The position numbers and the translations under genes are program-made. This document shows positions 16,368-24,573 of a DNA stretch of 64,000 bases, one piece after another. This DNA comes from Streptococcus sanguinis SK355 (GTDB lineage: Bacteria; Bacillota; Bacilli; Lactobacillales; Streptococcaceae): contig NZ_GL890993.1 of NCBI RefSeq assembly GCF_000212855.1, positions 1,279,025-1,343,024 on the forward strand, in the 5' to 3' direction. The notes under the pieces are model-generated. The model was not told the origin of the DNA, made no database searches, and saw only the letters and a list, made by a program, of their open reading frames with translations. The stretch's first letter is position 1; each line of letters starts with the position of its first letter.

Positions 16368-17723
16368 GTGAAGAAAAAGCTTTTGTTATTGGGAATTGTG
16401 TTCCTGACCTCGTTAGCACCACTAGCTGCTAGGGCTGATGAATTGGTGGATATGGCTAAAAAAATGTATCCGCATGATAATGTTCAGGCGATTAATCGTC
16501 CCAAGTCTTCTCTCGTTATTGACGGCAGTACAGGCGATGTTGTATGGGAGGATAATGTCGATGAGGTACGTGACCCAGCAAGTATGAGTAAGCTCATGAC
16601 GCTTTACTTGGTCTTTGAAGCGATTAAGGAAGGAAAAATCAGCGAAAAGACGGTCATTACAGCTACACCTCAGGATCAGGCCATCGCTAATATTTATGAA
16701 ATTTCTAATAATAAAATTGTTGCAGGTGTGGACTACACTGTATCTGAGCTCATTACGATGACCATCGTGCCTTCATCCAATGCGACAACTGTCATGCTGG
16801 CCAATTATCTATCGGATAATGATCCAGATGCTTTCTTGGATCGGATGAATGCCAAGGCTCAAGAGCTGGGTATGACCAATACCAAGTGGTTCAATGCCAG
16901 CGGTGCAGCGGCAGTTTCATTCAAGGGATATTACAATCCTCAGAATTACGATAATACTCTCAGCAACCAGACAACAGCCCGTGATTTGGCGATTCTGGCC
17001 TATAACTTTGTCAATCACCATCCTGAGATTCTAAACTATACTAATAAAGCAAAGGTTACGGTTAAAGCTGGAACTCCTTACGAGGAAACATTTGACACCT
17101 ATAATTATTCCCTGCCAGGTGCTAAATACGCACTCAAGGGAGTAGATGGTATGAAGACGGGTTCTAGCCCTAACGGTGCTTTCAACTATATCGCGACTAT
17201 TAAGCGTGGCGATCAGCGCATGATTGCTGTGATTATGGGAGTTGGCGACTGGTCTGACCAAGACGGTGAGTATTACCGCCATCCTTTTGGTAATGCCTTG
17301 ATTGAGAAAGCATATGCGGACTACGAGTACAAAAAGCTCCTCTCCAAGGGTGAGCAGGAGATCGATGGTCAGAAGTATAAGCTGCCTGAGGATTTCTACG
17401 CTACTGTTAAAAAGGGAACCGAGCCTAAAGTCAAGGTTGAAAACAATGTTCTCAAGGCTGAAAATGGCTTGAAGACCTTGTCTAGCAAGATCTCTGATGA
17501 AATGAAAGTCGAGAAAGTTGAGAATCCAGTTGCTCAGGCCATTGAAAATGTGACTGGCAGCAAGTCGGAAAGCAAGCCTTGGTATGGTGTGTTCTTCAGC
17601 GATAAGATGTTGATTCTGCTGCCTGTTGGCATCCTGCTGATCATTCTGTACTTTGAATACCGCAGTCGCCAAAAACGCAAGGCTGCAAAGCAGGAACGTC
17701 GTAGAAATACAGATGTTGAATAA
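16368..17723 (+). CDS. dacA: D-alanyl-D-alanine carboxypeptidase (PBP3, DacA-type)
   Basis: 451 aa from a GTG start behind TTGGAGGA. Sec signal peptide KKKLLLLGIVFLTSLAPLAARA. Peptidase S11 triad of motifs: SMSK (72-75, catalytic Ser and Lys), SSN (136-138) and KTG (263-265). A C-terminal PBP5-type beta domain follows (about 300-400), then a membrane anchor near 412-430 and a basic tail. It trims the terminal D-Ala of peptidoglycan stem peptides outside the membrane and sets cross-linking. Candidate promoter TTGACT (16310) with TATACT (16331), spacer only 15. Confidence 0.93.
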   Translation: MKKKLLLLGIVFLTSLAPLAARADELVDMAKKMYPHDNVQAINRPKSSLVIDGSTGDVVWEDNVDEVRDPASMSKLMTLYLVFEAIKEGKISEKTVITATPQDQAIANIYEISNNKIVAGVDYTVSELITMTIVPSSNATTVMLANYLSDNDPDAFLDRMNAKAQELGMTNTKWFNASGAAAVSFKGYYNPQNYDNTLSNQTTARDLAILAYNFVNHHPEILNYTNKAKVTVKAGTPYEETFDTYNYSLPGAKYALKGVDGMKTGSSPNGAFNYIATIKRGDQRMIAVIMGVGDWSDQDGEYYRHPFGNALIEKAYADYEYKKLLSKGEQEIDGQKYKLPEDFYATVKKGTEPKVKVENNVLKAENGLKTLSSKISDEMKVEKVENPVAQAIENVTGSKSESKPWYGVFFSDKMLILLPVGILLIILYFEYRSRQKRKAAKQERRRNTDVE

Positions 17724-17769
17724 AGGGAATGTCCTCTGTCACATACGAACGGAATGACTTTCCAAGCTA

Positions 17770-17797
17770 AAACTCAGTGATTTTGCTGAGTTTTCTT
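17770..17797 (+). terminator. Terminator of dacA
   Basis: AAACTCAG, an 8-base loop, CTGAGTTT, then TTCTTTCT. Confidence 0.75.
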
Positions 17798-17817
17798 TCT
17801 GTTTTAAGGAGATTTTC

Positions 17818-18987
17818 ATGCGAAAAAAGTTTCACAACAGCTATCTAGCTCATTTTTTACTTTTTAATTTTTTCTTTCTGGCCTACTCTCTTTTTTCGAC
17901 CCTGATATCAGTCTATATGCAGGACTTAGGCTATTCTAATGCCCAAGTATCTCTAGTAGTGTCGTCTTCCTTCTTTGCCTCCATGTTGGCTCAGCCGATT
18001 TTTGGAGTTCTCAGCGATGCTTTGGGAATTAAAAAGATTTTCCTTTTTAGTTTTTTAGTCATGATGGTTGGGGCTGTCTTTTTTATGAAGGCAACTCAGC
18101 TCTGGCAGCTGTTAGTCTGGTATAGTCTGGTTCTCATGTTGATCAACGGGGTCAATCCAGTCATGGATGTTTTAGCGGCTCAAAGTCCTTATACTTATGG
18201 GAAGATTCGGATTTGGGGAACTATCGGCTATGCCTTAGGATCTCAGCTGGCAGGACTAATCTATCAAAGAGTCGCACCGCAGGCTATTTTCCCAGTCTTT
18301 ATTGGTATGATGCTTATCAGCAGTCTAGGACTATTGGGAATCCAGCCCAAGCATGACCGAGCAGCCTTAGATAAAAAGGACATCCGCAAGCAGACAGGTC
18401 TGGGGAAACTCTTGACCAACAAAACCTATCTTTTTTACCTCCTTTTGGTCGTCCTTTACTCTGGGGTGGGGAATACTGGTCATACCTATATCCCGGCCAT
18501 GCTACAGCATAGTGGCTTAGAGGTGGATAGGGCTTCGACTGTCGTTGCCTTATCAGTTCTGGTTGAAGCGCCTTTTATCTTTTATTCCTATCTCTTTATG
18601 GACAAGATTTCGATGAAGAAGCTTCTTTATATCTGTTTGGGAATCATCTTTCTCCAGTACAGTGTTTATGCCTTGGACCTAGGTTTGATTTCGAAAATCG
18701 GGATGACTCTCCTTTCCAAACACGTGACTGGCATGGTTTTGATTATGGTGACCCTGAAAATCGTAGCCAGTCTGGTTGATGAAAAATACCTGGTTACAGC
18801 CATTGCTCTGGTCCAGACAGCCCGCAGTCTAGGAACCATTCTCATTCAAAATCTGACCGGCCATTTTCTGGACAGTTGGGGTTACGAAGGAATGAACCTA
18901 TTTCTAGTAGCAGTTATCTTTCTGGTCTGTCTGCTGGCCCTCTTTCTAAAATTACCAGAAGGAAAAAGAAATCAGTTATTTGGATAA
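17818..18987 (+). CDS. MFS transporter (MFS_1-like)
   Basis: 389 aa, about 12 membrane helices. Typical major-facilitator features: the inter-helix 2-3 motif QPIFGVLSDALGIKK near residue 60, and TYGKIRIWGTIGYALGSQLAG near 120, which resembles the LacY/MFS_1-like subgroup (RxWGSxGY). Substrate is unknown; the subgroup contains sugar and nucleoside carriers. Ribosome site AAGGAG. Enclosed by terminators on both sides, so likely expressed alone. Confidence 0.8.
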   Translation: MRKKFHNSYLAHFLLFNFFFLAYSLFSTLISVYMQDLGYSNAQVSLVVSSSFFASMLAQPIFGVLSDALGIKKIFLFSFLVMMVGAVFFMKATQLWQLLVWYSLVLMLINGVNPVMDVLAAQSPYTYGKIRIWGTIGYALGSQLAGLIYQRVAPQAIFPVFIGMMLISSLGLLGIQPKHDRAALDKKDIRKQTGLGKLLTNKTYLFYLLLVVLYSGVGNTGHTYIPAMLQHSGLEVDRASTVVALSVLVEAPFIFYSYLFMDKISMKKLLYICLGIIFLQYSVYALDLGLISKIGMTLLSKHVTGMVLIMVTLKIVASLVDEKYLVTAIALVQTARSLGTILIQNLTGHFLDSWGYEGMNLFLVAVIFLVCLLALFLKLPEGKRNQLFG

Positions 18988-18991
18988 TGAG

Positions 18992-19027
18992 AAACGAGTC
19001 GGAGAGATGCTCTCTCGACTCGTTTTT
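18992..19027 (+). terminator. Terminator of the MFS gene
   Basis: AAACGAGTCG(G)AGAGA / TCTCTCGACTCGTTT with a 3-base loop and one bulge, then a run of T. Confidence 0.9.
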
Positions 19028-19053
19028 TTATCTAGATAGTTTCTTTTTTCTTT

Positions 19054-19061
19054 TGCGAATA
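19054..19061 (+). promoter_or_regulatory. Cin-box (ComX-dependent late-competence promoter) of coiA
   Basis: TGCGAATA, one base from the streptococcal com-box TACGAATA, preceded by the usual T-rich stretch (TTCTTTTTTCTTT). It lies 42 bases before the coiA ATG. Implies expression by the competence sigma factor ComX/SigX. Confidence 0.75.
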
Positions 19062-19102
19062 TTTTAGTAAATGAGAGAAATTTTTAGAGGGGGGGCTAGG
19101 AT

Positions 19103-20053
19103 ATGTTTGTGGCGCGAAATCATAAGGGGCTTTTGTGTAATGCTCTGGAGGAGAAGATTGAGAAGGGAGCTGATTTCGTCTGCCCCGCTTGTTCAGGGGC
19201 AGTCCGTTTTAAAAAAGGGAAGGTTATGCAGCCGCATTTTGCGCATATTTCGCTAGAAGAGTGTCGTTTTTATAGGGAAAATGAGAGTGCTGAGCACCTC
19301 AACCTTAAGGCCGAGCTTTTTCGCTGGGCTGTCCAGACAGAAGAAGTTGAGGTGGAGACTTTTTTGCCTGCACTGCAGCAGATTGCTGATTTGCTAGTTG
19401 ATAAAAGACTAGCGCTTGAAGTCCAGTGCAGTCCTCTAAGTATAGAACGGCTGCAGGAACGGACGCTTTCTTACCGCCAGCATGGCTATCAGGTTCTCTG
19501 GCTTTTGGGGCGAAAACTTTGGCTCAAGGATTCCCTAACCCGTCTGCAGAAGGATTTTCTCTATTTTAGTAAAAATATGGGCTTTCATCTCTGGGAGCTG
19601 GATCAAGAAAAGCGAGTTTTGCGTCTAAAATACCTGATTCACGAAGATCTGCATGGAAAAGTCCAGCACAAGACCAAGAACTTTCCCTTTGGTCACGGCC
19701 GGCTTTTGGATATTTTGCGTTTGCCCTTTCAAAAGCAGGAGATGAACAGCTTTCTGGCCCAGCAAGATCCGCAGATCTGCAATTATATCCGCCGTCAGCT
19801 TTATTACCAGCAGCCTAGATGGATGTGGCTGCAGGCCCAGCTCTACCAGAATGGCGATAATCTCTTGACTAAGACTGCAGAGGATTTCTATCCACAGATT
19901 CGCCCAATACAAGCTGCCTCCTTCTGTCAGATAACTACTGATTTGACTGGCTATTACCAGCAGTTTGAGAATTATTACGCCAATCTCCAGCAAAAAAATC
20001 TGCAAATTGTTTATTCACCGGCTTTTTATGAGATGACAAGAGAAAATTGCTAA
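19103..20053 (+). CDS. coiA: Competence protein CoiA
   Basis: 316 aa. Recognised by the N-terminal zinc-finger-like CPACSGAVRFKKG and QPHFAHIS, the nuclease-like core EVQCSPLSIERLQER (about residue 115-130) and YQVLWLLGRKLW. CoiA is a late-competence cytosolic protein needed for recombination of incoming single-stranded DNA in streptococci. A cin-box precedes it. In many streptococci pepF follows directly. Here an 8-kb lipoprotein/toxin locus lies between, which marks this as an insertion site. Confidence 0.93.
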   Translation: MFVARNHKGLLCNALEEKIEKGADFVCPACSGAVRFKKGKVMQPHFAHISLEECRFYRENESAEHLNLKAELFRWAVQTEEVEVETFLPALQQIADLLVDKRLALEVQCSPLSIERLQERTLSYRQHGYQVLWLLGRKLWLKDSLTRLQKDFLYFSKNMGFHLWELDQEKRVLRLKYLIHEDLHGKVQHKTKNFPFGHGRLLDILRLPFQKQEMNSFLAQQDPQICNYIRRQLYYQQPRWMWLQAQLYQNGDNLLTKTAEDFYPQIRPIQAASFCQITTDLTGYYQQFENYYANLQQKNLQIVYSPAFYEMTRENC

Positions 20054-20223
20054 GTATCGTTAGTTTCCCATTGATGAAGCCATAAACTTTTAGTTATCCT
20101 TTCAGTTTTAGAATATTTGAGAATCCTGTATAATATAATAAAGTAATAAGTTAGATAGTTAAAAATTCTAAATCGTGCTAATTCAGCTAGCTTTAGCAAA
20201 GATGAGAAACGAAAGGAACCACC

Positions 20224-20616
20224 ATGAAGAAAATTTTTGTAATCTTTTTGAGTATCATCACGCTCAGTTCAGCTATGCTTCTAGGAGGGTGTAGCATGCT
20301 AAATAGTCGTTCAGAAAAAGAAGAAATGATTCAGATTGCGGAAAGTACAAAAATGAAGAAGGCGATTGAGAAAGAGTTGAGAGAACTGGATCCTAAAGCT
20401 CTGACACCAGAGGGGAAGATTAAAACGTATAAAATTGAAAAGAATAAATTAGATTTCAATCCGATGGGAGGATTAGACATCTATTTAATAATTAATGATA
20501 ATAAGAAGTTTGAATTAGACATGACTTTTCAAGAAAATTCAACTACTGGCGAATACGAAGCGGGTGGTTATGGCATGTCTCCAGAATTTAACGAGCTAAT
20601 TAGAGGAGAAAAGTAA
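20224..20616 (+). CDS. DUF1310-like lipoprotein, copy 1 (putative toxin immunity)
   Basis: 130 aa. Signal peptide MKKIFVIFLSIITLSSAM and lipobox LLGGC with the lipidated cysteine at residue 23. The mature part starts SMLNSRSEKEEMIQIAES and carries the family core LDPKALTPEGKIKTY and NPMGGLDIYLIIN. This matches DUF1310, small proteins of Streptococcus and Listeria with no established function. Anchored outside the membrane. As first of nine paralogues ahead of a secreted-lipase-like gene, immunity is the natural inference. It has its own promoter-like TATAAT near 20130 and ribosome site GAAAGGA. Confidence 0.85.
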   Translation: MKKIFVIFLSIITLSSAMLLGGCSMLNSRSEKEEMIQIAESTKMKKAIEKELRELDPKALTPEGKIKTYKIEKNKLDFNPMGGLDIYLIINDNKKFELDMTFQENSTTGEYEAGGYGMSPEFNELIRGEK

Positions 20617-20723
20617 TACGCCTGATTATAAAAACCCTGTTGATGTTAAAGAATATGAAGATAAACAACTTGGTGGAACTTATTTATATGAGTATGGGAG
20701 TATGCATGTTGTAAAGAATATGA

Positions 20724-20834
20724 TGTAAAAGGGAGGATTATTTAGGCACCGTCTCCCAAATTTATAAAAATATCAAGCGTGATGGAGAACGAGTTTTTGT
20801 CTTTACAACTCTTTATCCGTACTGGAGTACTTGA
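20724..20834 (+). pseudogene. Toxin N-terminal module relic 1
   Basis: One frame reads EDYLGTVSQIYKNIKRDGER followed by VFVFTTLYPYWST and stop. It matches residues about 34-60 of the lipase-like protein at 25514 (GYIGNVSQIYDNVNGHEEQ, VFVFTN). There is no start codon and no downstream lipase part. The preceding bases (20617-20723) also look like decayed coding sequence, but I cannot assign them. Confidence 0.65.
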
Positions 20835-20937
20835 GACTTCTAAAAAAAGTATAACAATGATAAGATAAAACATTAATCCAAATCCATTTTCATTAGGACA
20901 TCAGTTTGAGCAAAGGTAACAAACTAAAGGAGTCATC

Positions 20938-21324
20938 ATGAAGAAATATTTTGTCATCTTTCTGACTATCATCACGATTAGTTCAGCTATGCTTCTAGGA
21001 AGCTGCAGCATTCTAAACAGTCGGTCAGAAAAAGAAGAAATGATTCAGATTGCAGAGAGTAAAAAGATGGAGAAAGCCTTGGAAAATTTTCTCAAAGGTT
21101 TAGATTCTAAAGCTTTGACACCAGAAGGAAAGATTAAATCCTATGAAATTCAAAAGGATCAGTTAGAATATAATCCAATGGGAGGGATAATGATTCAAAT
21201 GTTTATTAACGGAGATAAGAATATAAGTTTAAGTGTAACAGTAGTAGAAGATTCAACTACTGGTAACTATGAAATTGCCACAAATTCAAGAAGTCCGAAA
21301 CTTAGTGATCTATTGGTGAAATAG
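20938..21324 (+). CDS. DUF1310-like lipoprotein, copy 2 (putative toxin immunity)
   Basis: 128 aa. Signal peptide with lipobox LLGSC. Mature start SILNSRSEKEEMIQIAESKK, core LDSKALTPEGKIKSYEIQ and NPMGGIMIQMFINGD, ending SPKLSDLLVK. It differs from copy 1 mainly in the second half (strands after NPMGG), where specificity would be expected to lie. Ribosome site AAAGGAG. Followed by a toxin relic. Confidence 0.85.
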   Translation: MKKYFVIFLTIITISSAMLLGSCSILNSRSEKEEMIQIAESKKMEKALENFLKGLDSKALTPEGKIKSYEIQKDQLEYNPMGGIMIQMFINGDKNISLSVTVVEDSTTGNYEIATNSRSPKLSDLLVK

Positions 21325-21410
21325 AATACATAGTCTCCGTGTCTCAAATTTACAACAGTATAAAAGATGATGGAGAACGATTTTTTGTCTTTACATCTCT
21401 TTATCCGTAG
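21324..21410 (+). pseudogene. Toxin N-terminal module relic 2
   Basis: Reads EYIVSVSQIYNSIKDDGER then FFVFTSLYP and stop, directly after copy 2. Same segment of the lipase-like protein as relic 1, with closely related wording (DGERxFVFTxLYP), so relics 1 and 2 share an ancestor distinct from the intact toxin gene. Confidence 0.65.
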
Positions 21411-21533
21411 TGGCGCTCTTATAACGTTAAAAAAATAGTATAAAAATGATAATATCAAACATTAATCCAAATCCACTTTCCCATTTCGTTAAGGCATTAG
21501 CTTTAGTAAAGATAACAAGTTAAAGGAGCCACC

Positions 21534-21941
21534 ATGAAGAAAGTTTTTGGAATATTTCTGACTATCATTACGCTAAGTTCAGCTATGTTTTTAGGAGGCT
21601 GCAGTATGTTAAACAGTCGTTCGGAAAAAGAAAAAATGATTCAGATTGCAGAAAGTAAAAAGATGAAGAGTGTTATTGAGGAAGGGCTGAAAAAGATTGA
21701 CCCTCAAGCATTAACACTTGAAGGGAAAATTAAAAGTTATGAAATTGATAAGAAGTCACTAACTCAGAACCCAATGGGAGGATTAATGTTTGATTTAATC
21801 ATTAATGGTGACGAAGAAGTAACACTAGGATATGTCATTACAGAGGATGAAAATGGGAAATTTCACAGGGATGGGACTGTGTGGTCACCGAAGCTTACAG
21901 AACTAATGGATGAAGAAAATGTAAATGGCAATGAAGAATAA
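21534..21941 (+). CDS. DUF1310-like lipoprotein, copy 3 (putative toxin immunity)
   Basis: 135 aa. Lipobox FLGGC, mature start SMLNSRSEKEKMIQIAESKK, core IDPQALTLEGKIKSYEIDKK and NPMGGLMFDLIINGDEE. The C-terminus is longer and acidic (MDEENVNGNEE). The final NGNEE resembles the NGNEEQ segment of the toxin N-terminal relics, so the end of this gene may be a fusion of lipoprotein and relic. Ribosome site AAAGGAG. Confidence 0.82.
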   Translation: MKKVFGIFLTIITLSSAMFLGGCSMLNSRSEKEKMIQIAESKKMKSVIEEGLKKIDPQALTLEGKIKSYEIDKKSLTQNPMGGLMFDLIINGDEEVTLGYVITEDENGKFHRDGTVWSPKLTELMDEENVNGNEE

Positions 21942-22093
21942 GGTTTTTCTAGATAACTTCCTAACAATGATTGCGCTATTATGTTCTTTGGGAAAATAGT
22001 ATAATAATCAATATAAAACATTAATCTAAATCTAGTTTCCCATTTTTGCTAAGGATCCAGCTTTAGCAAAGATGAGAAGTGAAAGGAGCCACC

Positions 22094-22489
22094 ATGAAGA
22101 AAATTTTTGTCATTTTTCTGAGTATCATTATGCTAAGTTCGTCTATGTTTTTAGGAGGATGCAGTATGCTAAATAGTCGGTCAGAGAAAGAAAATGAAAA
22201 TAGTCAAATGATTAAACTTGTAGAAAGTAAAGAGGCTGAAAAAGCATTTTATCATTGGTTCACTTATGTTGATCCTCAAGCATTTAAAAAAGAAGGCTTT
22301 ATACAAAGTTATGAAATAGATAGAAACTCAATTTCAAAAAATCCAATGAGCGGGATAGATTTCGATATTATAATAAATGGAGATTCTGATTTTATTATTA
22401 GCTGCAATATAAATAAAAATAGTGATGGAGAGATAGAAAGCACTAGTGCCACTTATTCTGATAAGTTATCCCAAGCATTGGAAAGATAG
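22094..22489 (+). CDS. DUF1310-like lipoprotein, copy 4 (most divergent)
   Basis: 131 aa from the ATG behind GAAAGGAG; an in-frame ATG 15 bases upstream overlaps that site and is rejected. Lipobox FLGGC. It has a three-residue insertion after SEKEN, and the core is altered to VDPQAFKKEGFIQSYEI and NPMSGIDFDIIINGD (MSG instead of MGG). The most divergent member, so it may recognise a different partner. A toxin relic follows after a stop. Confidence 0.82.
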   Translation: MKKIFVIFLSIIMLSSSMFLGGCSMLNSRSEKENENSQMIKLVESKEAEKAFYHWFTYVDPQAFKKEGFIQSYEIDRNSISKNPMSGIDFDIIINGDSDFIISCNINKNSDGEIESTSATYSDKLSQALER

Positions 22490-22522
22490 GAGTTTGGCAA
22501 GGTATTAATAGATGATGGATAA

Positions 22523-22608
22523 TTAAATGATAAGCAACATGTGGATATTGCATTAAGAGAATATCGTATTGATTCAAAAACTAAAGATGTGGTAATTGGG
22601 GAAGAGGG
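22523..22608 (+). pseudogene. Toxin N-terminal module relic 3
   Basis: Reads LNDKQHVDIALREYRIDSKTK, which matches the first 25 residues of the lipase-like protein (YTDQQNVEAAMVEYRPLKVG). It runs straight into the ribosome site of the next lipoprotein gene. The leader seen in other cassettes is therefore missing here, a clear recombination junction. Confidence 0.6.
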
Positions 22609-22625
22609 AAACGAAAGGAGTCATT

Positions 22626-23012
22626 ATGAAGAAAATTTTTGTAATCTTTTTGAGTATCATCACGCTCAGTTCAGCTATGTTTTTAGGAGGGTGCAGTATG
22701 GTAAACAGTCGGTCAGAAAAAGAAGAAATGATTCAGATTGCGGAGAGTAAAAAATCTAAGAGATTGATTAAGCAAATGTTAAAGAAGAAAGATCCTGAAG
22801 CATTGACAGAAAAGGGAATAATCAAAAAATATACAATAAACGAAAAAAATCTTGAGTATAATCCCATGGGAGGTTTAATTGTTGAGCTTATAATCAACGA
22901 TGATCCTGACTTGACAATTACAACAACATTAACGGAAGATTCTAATGGACAGATGGAGTATTCTGGATACGTAATTTCTGGTGAACTCGCAAAGAAATTG
23001 AGGGGAGAATGA
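22626..23012 (+). CDS. DUF1310-like lipoprotein, copy 5 (putative toxin immunity)
   Basis: 128 aa. Lipobox FLGGC. Mature start SMVNSRSEKEEMIQIAESKK, core KDPEALTEKGIIKKYTINEK and NPMGGLIVELIINDDPD, ending ISGELAKKLRGE. Its second half is nearly the same as in copies 7 and 8, so these three form a subgroup (TEKGIIKKY, ISGELAKKLRGE). It begins immediately after relic 3 and lacks the usual leader, so it may depend on read-through from copy 4. Confidence 0.83.
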   Translation: MKKIFVIFLSIITLSSAMFLGGCSMVNSRSEKEEMIQIAESKKSKRLIKQMLKKKDPEALTEKGIIKKYTINEKNLEYNPMGGLIVELIINDDPDLTITTTLTEDSNGQMEYSGYVISGELAKKLRGE

Positions 23013-23013
23013 T

Positions 23014-23175
23014 ATGACATATGATGAATCATTTAGTGATAAACAGAAAGTAAACATTGCCATATAAGAATATGAGATAAAACGTGTTAATTAAGAAGTT
23101 GAACTAAGTGACGAAACCTATGTTGGAACTGTTCCCCAAATTTACGACAATACAAATGGCAATGAAGAGCAATGA
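23014..23175 (+). pseudogene. Toxin N-terminal module relic 4
   Basis: Starts ATG one base after the copy 5 stop, the same spacing as the intact toxin after copy 9. It reads MTYDESFSDKQKVNIAI, stop, EYEIKRVN, stop, EVELSDETYVGTVPQIYDNTN and GNEEQ, stop, all in one frame. It aligns over about 50 residues with the N-terminus of the lipase-like protein. Two internal stops and loss of the catalytic domain make it a pseudogene. Confidence 0.75.
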
Positions 23176-23298
23176 TTGCGCTTTCATATTCTTGAGAAAA
23201 ATAGTATAATAATCAATATAAAACATTAATCTAAAACTGGTTTCTCATTTTCGTTAAGGTATCAGCTTTAGCAAAGATGAGAAGTGAAAGGAGCCATC

Positions 23299-23685
23299 AT
23301 GAAGAAAATTTTTGTAATATTTCTGAGTATCATTACGCTCAGTTCTGGCATGATTTTAGGAGGTTGTAGTATGGTAAACAGTCATTCAGAACAAGAAGAA
23401 ATGATTCAGATTGCAGAGAGTAAAAAGATGAAGAAGGCGATTGAGAATGAGTTGAAAGCACTAGATCCTAAAGCTCTGACAGCAGAAGGGAAAATTAAAT
23501 CTTATGAAATTCAAAAGGATAAGTTGGAGTACAATCCTATGGGAGGAATGTTGGTTTATGTGGTTCTCAATAATGACCATGAGTTAAATATGAATATGAC
23601 GGTATTAGAAGAAAAGACGGGTGAATATAGAATAGCGAGTTATTTTGCATCTGATGAACTTGACGAACTTGTTGGAGGTGTATAA
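23299..23685 (+). CDS. DUF1310-like lipoprotein, copy 6 (putative toxin immunity)
   Basis: 128 aa. Signal peptide ending ILGGC. Mature start SMVNSHSEQEEMIQIAESKK, core LDPKALTAEGKIKSYEIQKDK and NPMGGMLVYVVLNNDHE, ending DELDELVGGV. Close to copies 1, 2 and 9 (KIK-x-YEI subgroup). GAAAGGAG ribosome site. Directly abuts the 69-codon toxin-start module at 23686. Confidence 0.85.
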   Translation: MKKIFVIFLSIITLSSGMILGGCSMVNSHSEQEEMIQIAESKKMKKAIENELKALDPKALTAEGKIKSYEIQKDKLEYNPMGGMLVYVVLNNDHELNMNMTVLEEKTGEYRIASYFASDELDELVGGV

Positions 23686-23895
23686 ATGGATGGCTGCTTA
23701 AGTCCTATTGATGGCACAGGATATACTGATAGACAACATGTAGATATTGCTATGTTTGAATATGCCGAAGATATAACTGTTGGAAAAAAAGCTAAAGTTG
23801 GTGATGTTGGCTACAGAGGCACCGTCTCTCAAATTTACGACAATGTACATGGCAATGAAGAACAATATTTTATCTTTACAAATTTCTATCAATGA
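23686..23895 (+). CDS. Orphan 69-aa toxin N-terminal module (uninterrupted)
   Basis: Begins ATG immediately after the copy 6 stop and reads without a stop for 69 codons. It contains GYTDRQHVDIAMFEYAEDI then GYRGTVSQIYDNVHGNEEQ and FIFTNFYQ, aligning with residues 5-60 of the lipase-like protein. It ends where the hydrolase domain would begin. No signal peptide. It may be a relic that has not yet gained stops, or a small expressed protein; translation is uncertain. Confidence 0.5.
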   Translation: MDGCLSPIDGTGYTDRQHVDIAMFEYAEDITVGKKAKVGDVGYRGTVSQIYDNVHGNEEQYFIFTNFYQ

Positions 23896-24018
23896 TTGCG
23901 CTTTCGCATCCTTTGGAAAAATAGCATAATAATTAATATAAAAAGTTAATCTAAATCTAGTTTCCCATTTTTGTTAAGGCTCCAGCTTTAGCAAAGATGA
24001 GAAGTGAAAGGAGCTATC

Positions 24019-24406
24019 ATGAAGAAAATATTTGTCATTTTTTCTGAGTATCATCACGCTCAGTTCAGCTATGTTTTTAGGAGGTTGTAGCATGCTAAAA
24101 AGTCAATCAGAAAAAGAAGAAATGATTCAGATTGCGGAGAGTCAGAAATCTAAAAAGTTAATTGAGGAAATGTTAAGGAAGAAAGATCCTGAAGCATTGA
24201 CAGAAAAGGGGATAATAAAAAAATATACAATAAATGAAAAAAATCTCAAATATAATCCTATGGGCGGCTTAATCGTTGAACTTATAATCAATGATAATCC
24301 AGAACTAACGATTACCACAACATTGATGGAAGAGTCTGATGGGAAGCTAGAACATACAGGGTACGTAATTTCTGGTGAGCTTGCAAAGAAGTTGAGGGGA
24401 GAATGA
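24019..24406 (+). pseudogene. DUF1310-like lipoprotein, copy 7, frameshifted in the signal peptide
   Basis: From ATG 24019 the frame reads MKKIFVIF and then goes out of frame because the run after GTCA has six T (24037-24042 region) where other copies have five. The other frame is intact from there: SIITLSSAMFLGGCSMLKSQ to ISGELAKKLRGE. A TTG at 24032 could start it but has no ribosome site and would give a signal peptide without the positive n-region. Loss of one T would restore the gene. Confidence 0.75.
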
Positions 24407-24407
24407 C

Positions 24408-24479
24408 ATGACATATGATAAAGCATTTTATATTTATGAATCTTTGATGATTCCGTTTTTATATTCTTTGGGAAAATAG
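24408..24479 (+). pseudogene. Toxin start relic 5
   Basis: ATG one base after the copy 7 stop, reading MTYDKAFYIYESLMIPF and on to TAG. Only the first six residues resemble the toxin start of relic 4 (MTYDESF). The rest is the intergenic leader of the next cassette read through. Confidence 0.45.
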
Positions 24480-24573
24480 TATAATAATCAATATAAAACA
24501 TGAATCCAAATCCATTTTCCCATTTTTTATAAAGCATCAGATTTAGCAAAGATGAGGAACGAAAGGAGCTGTC

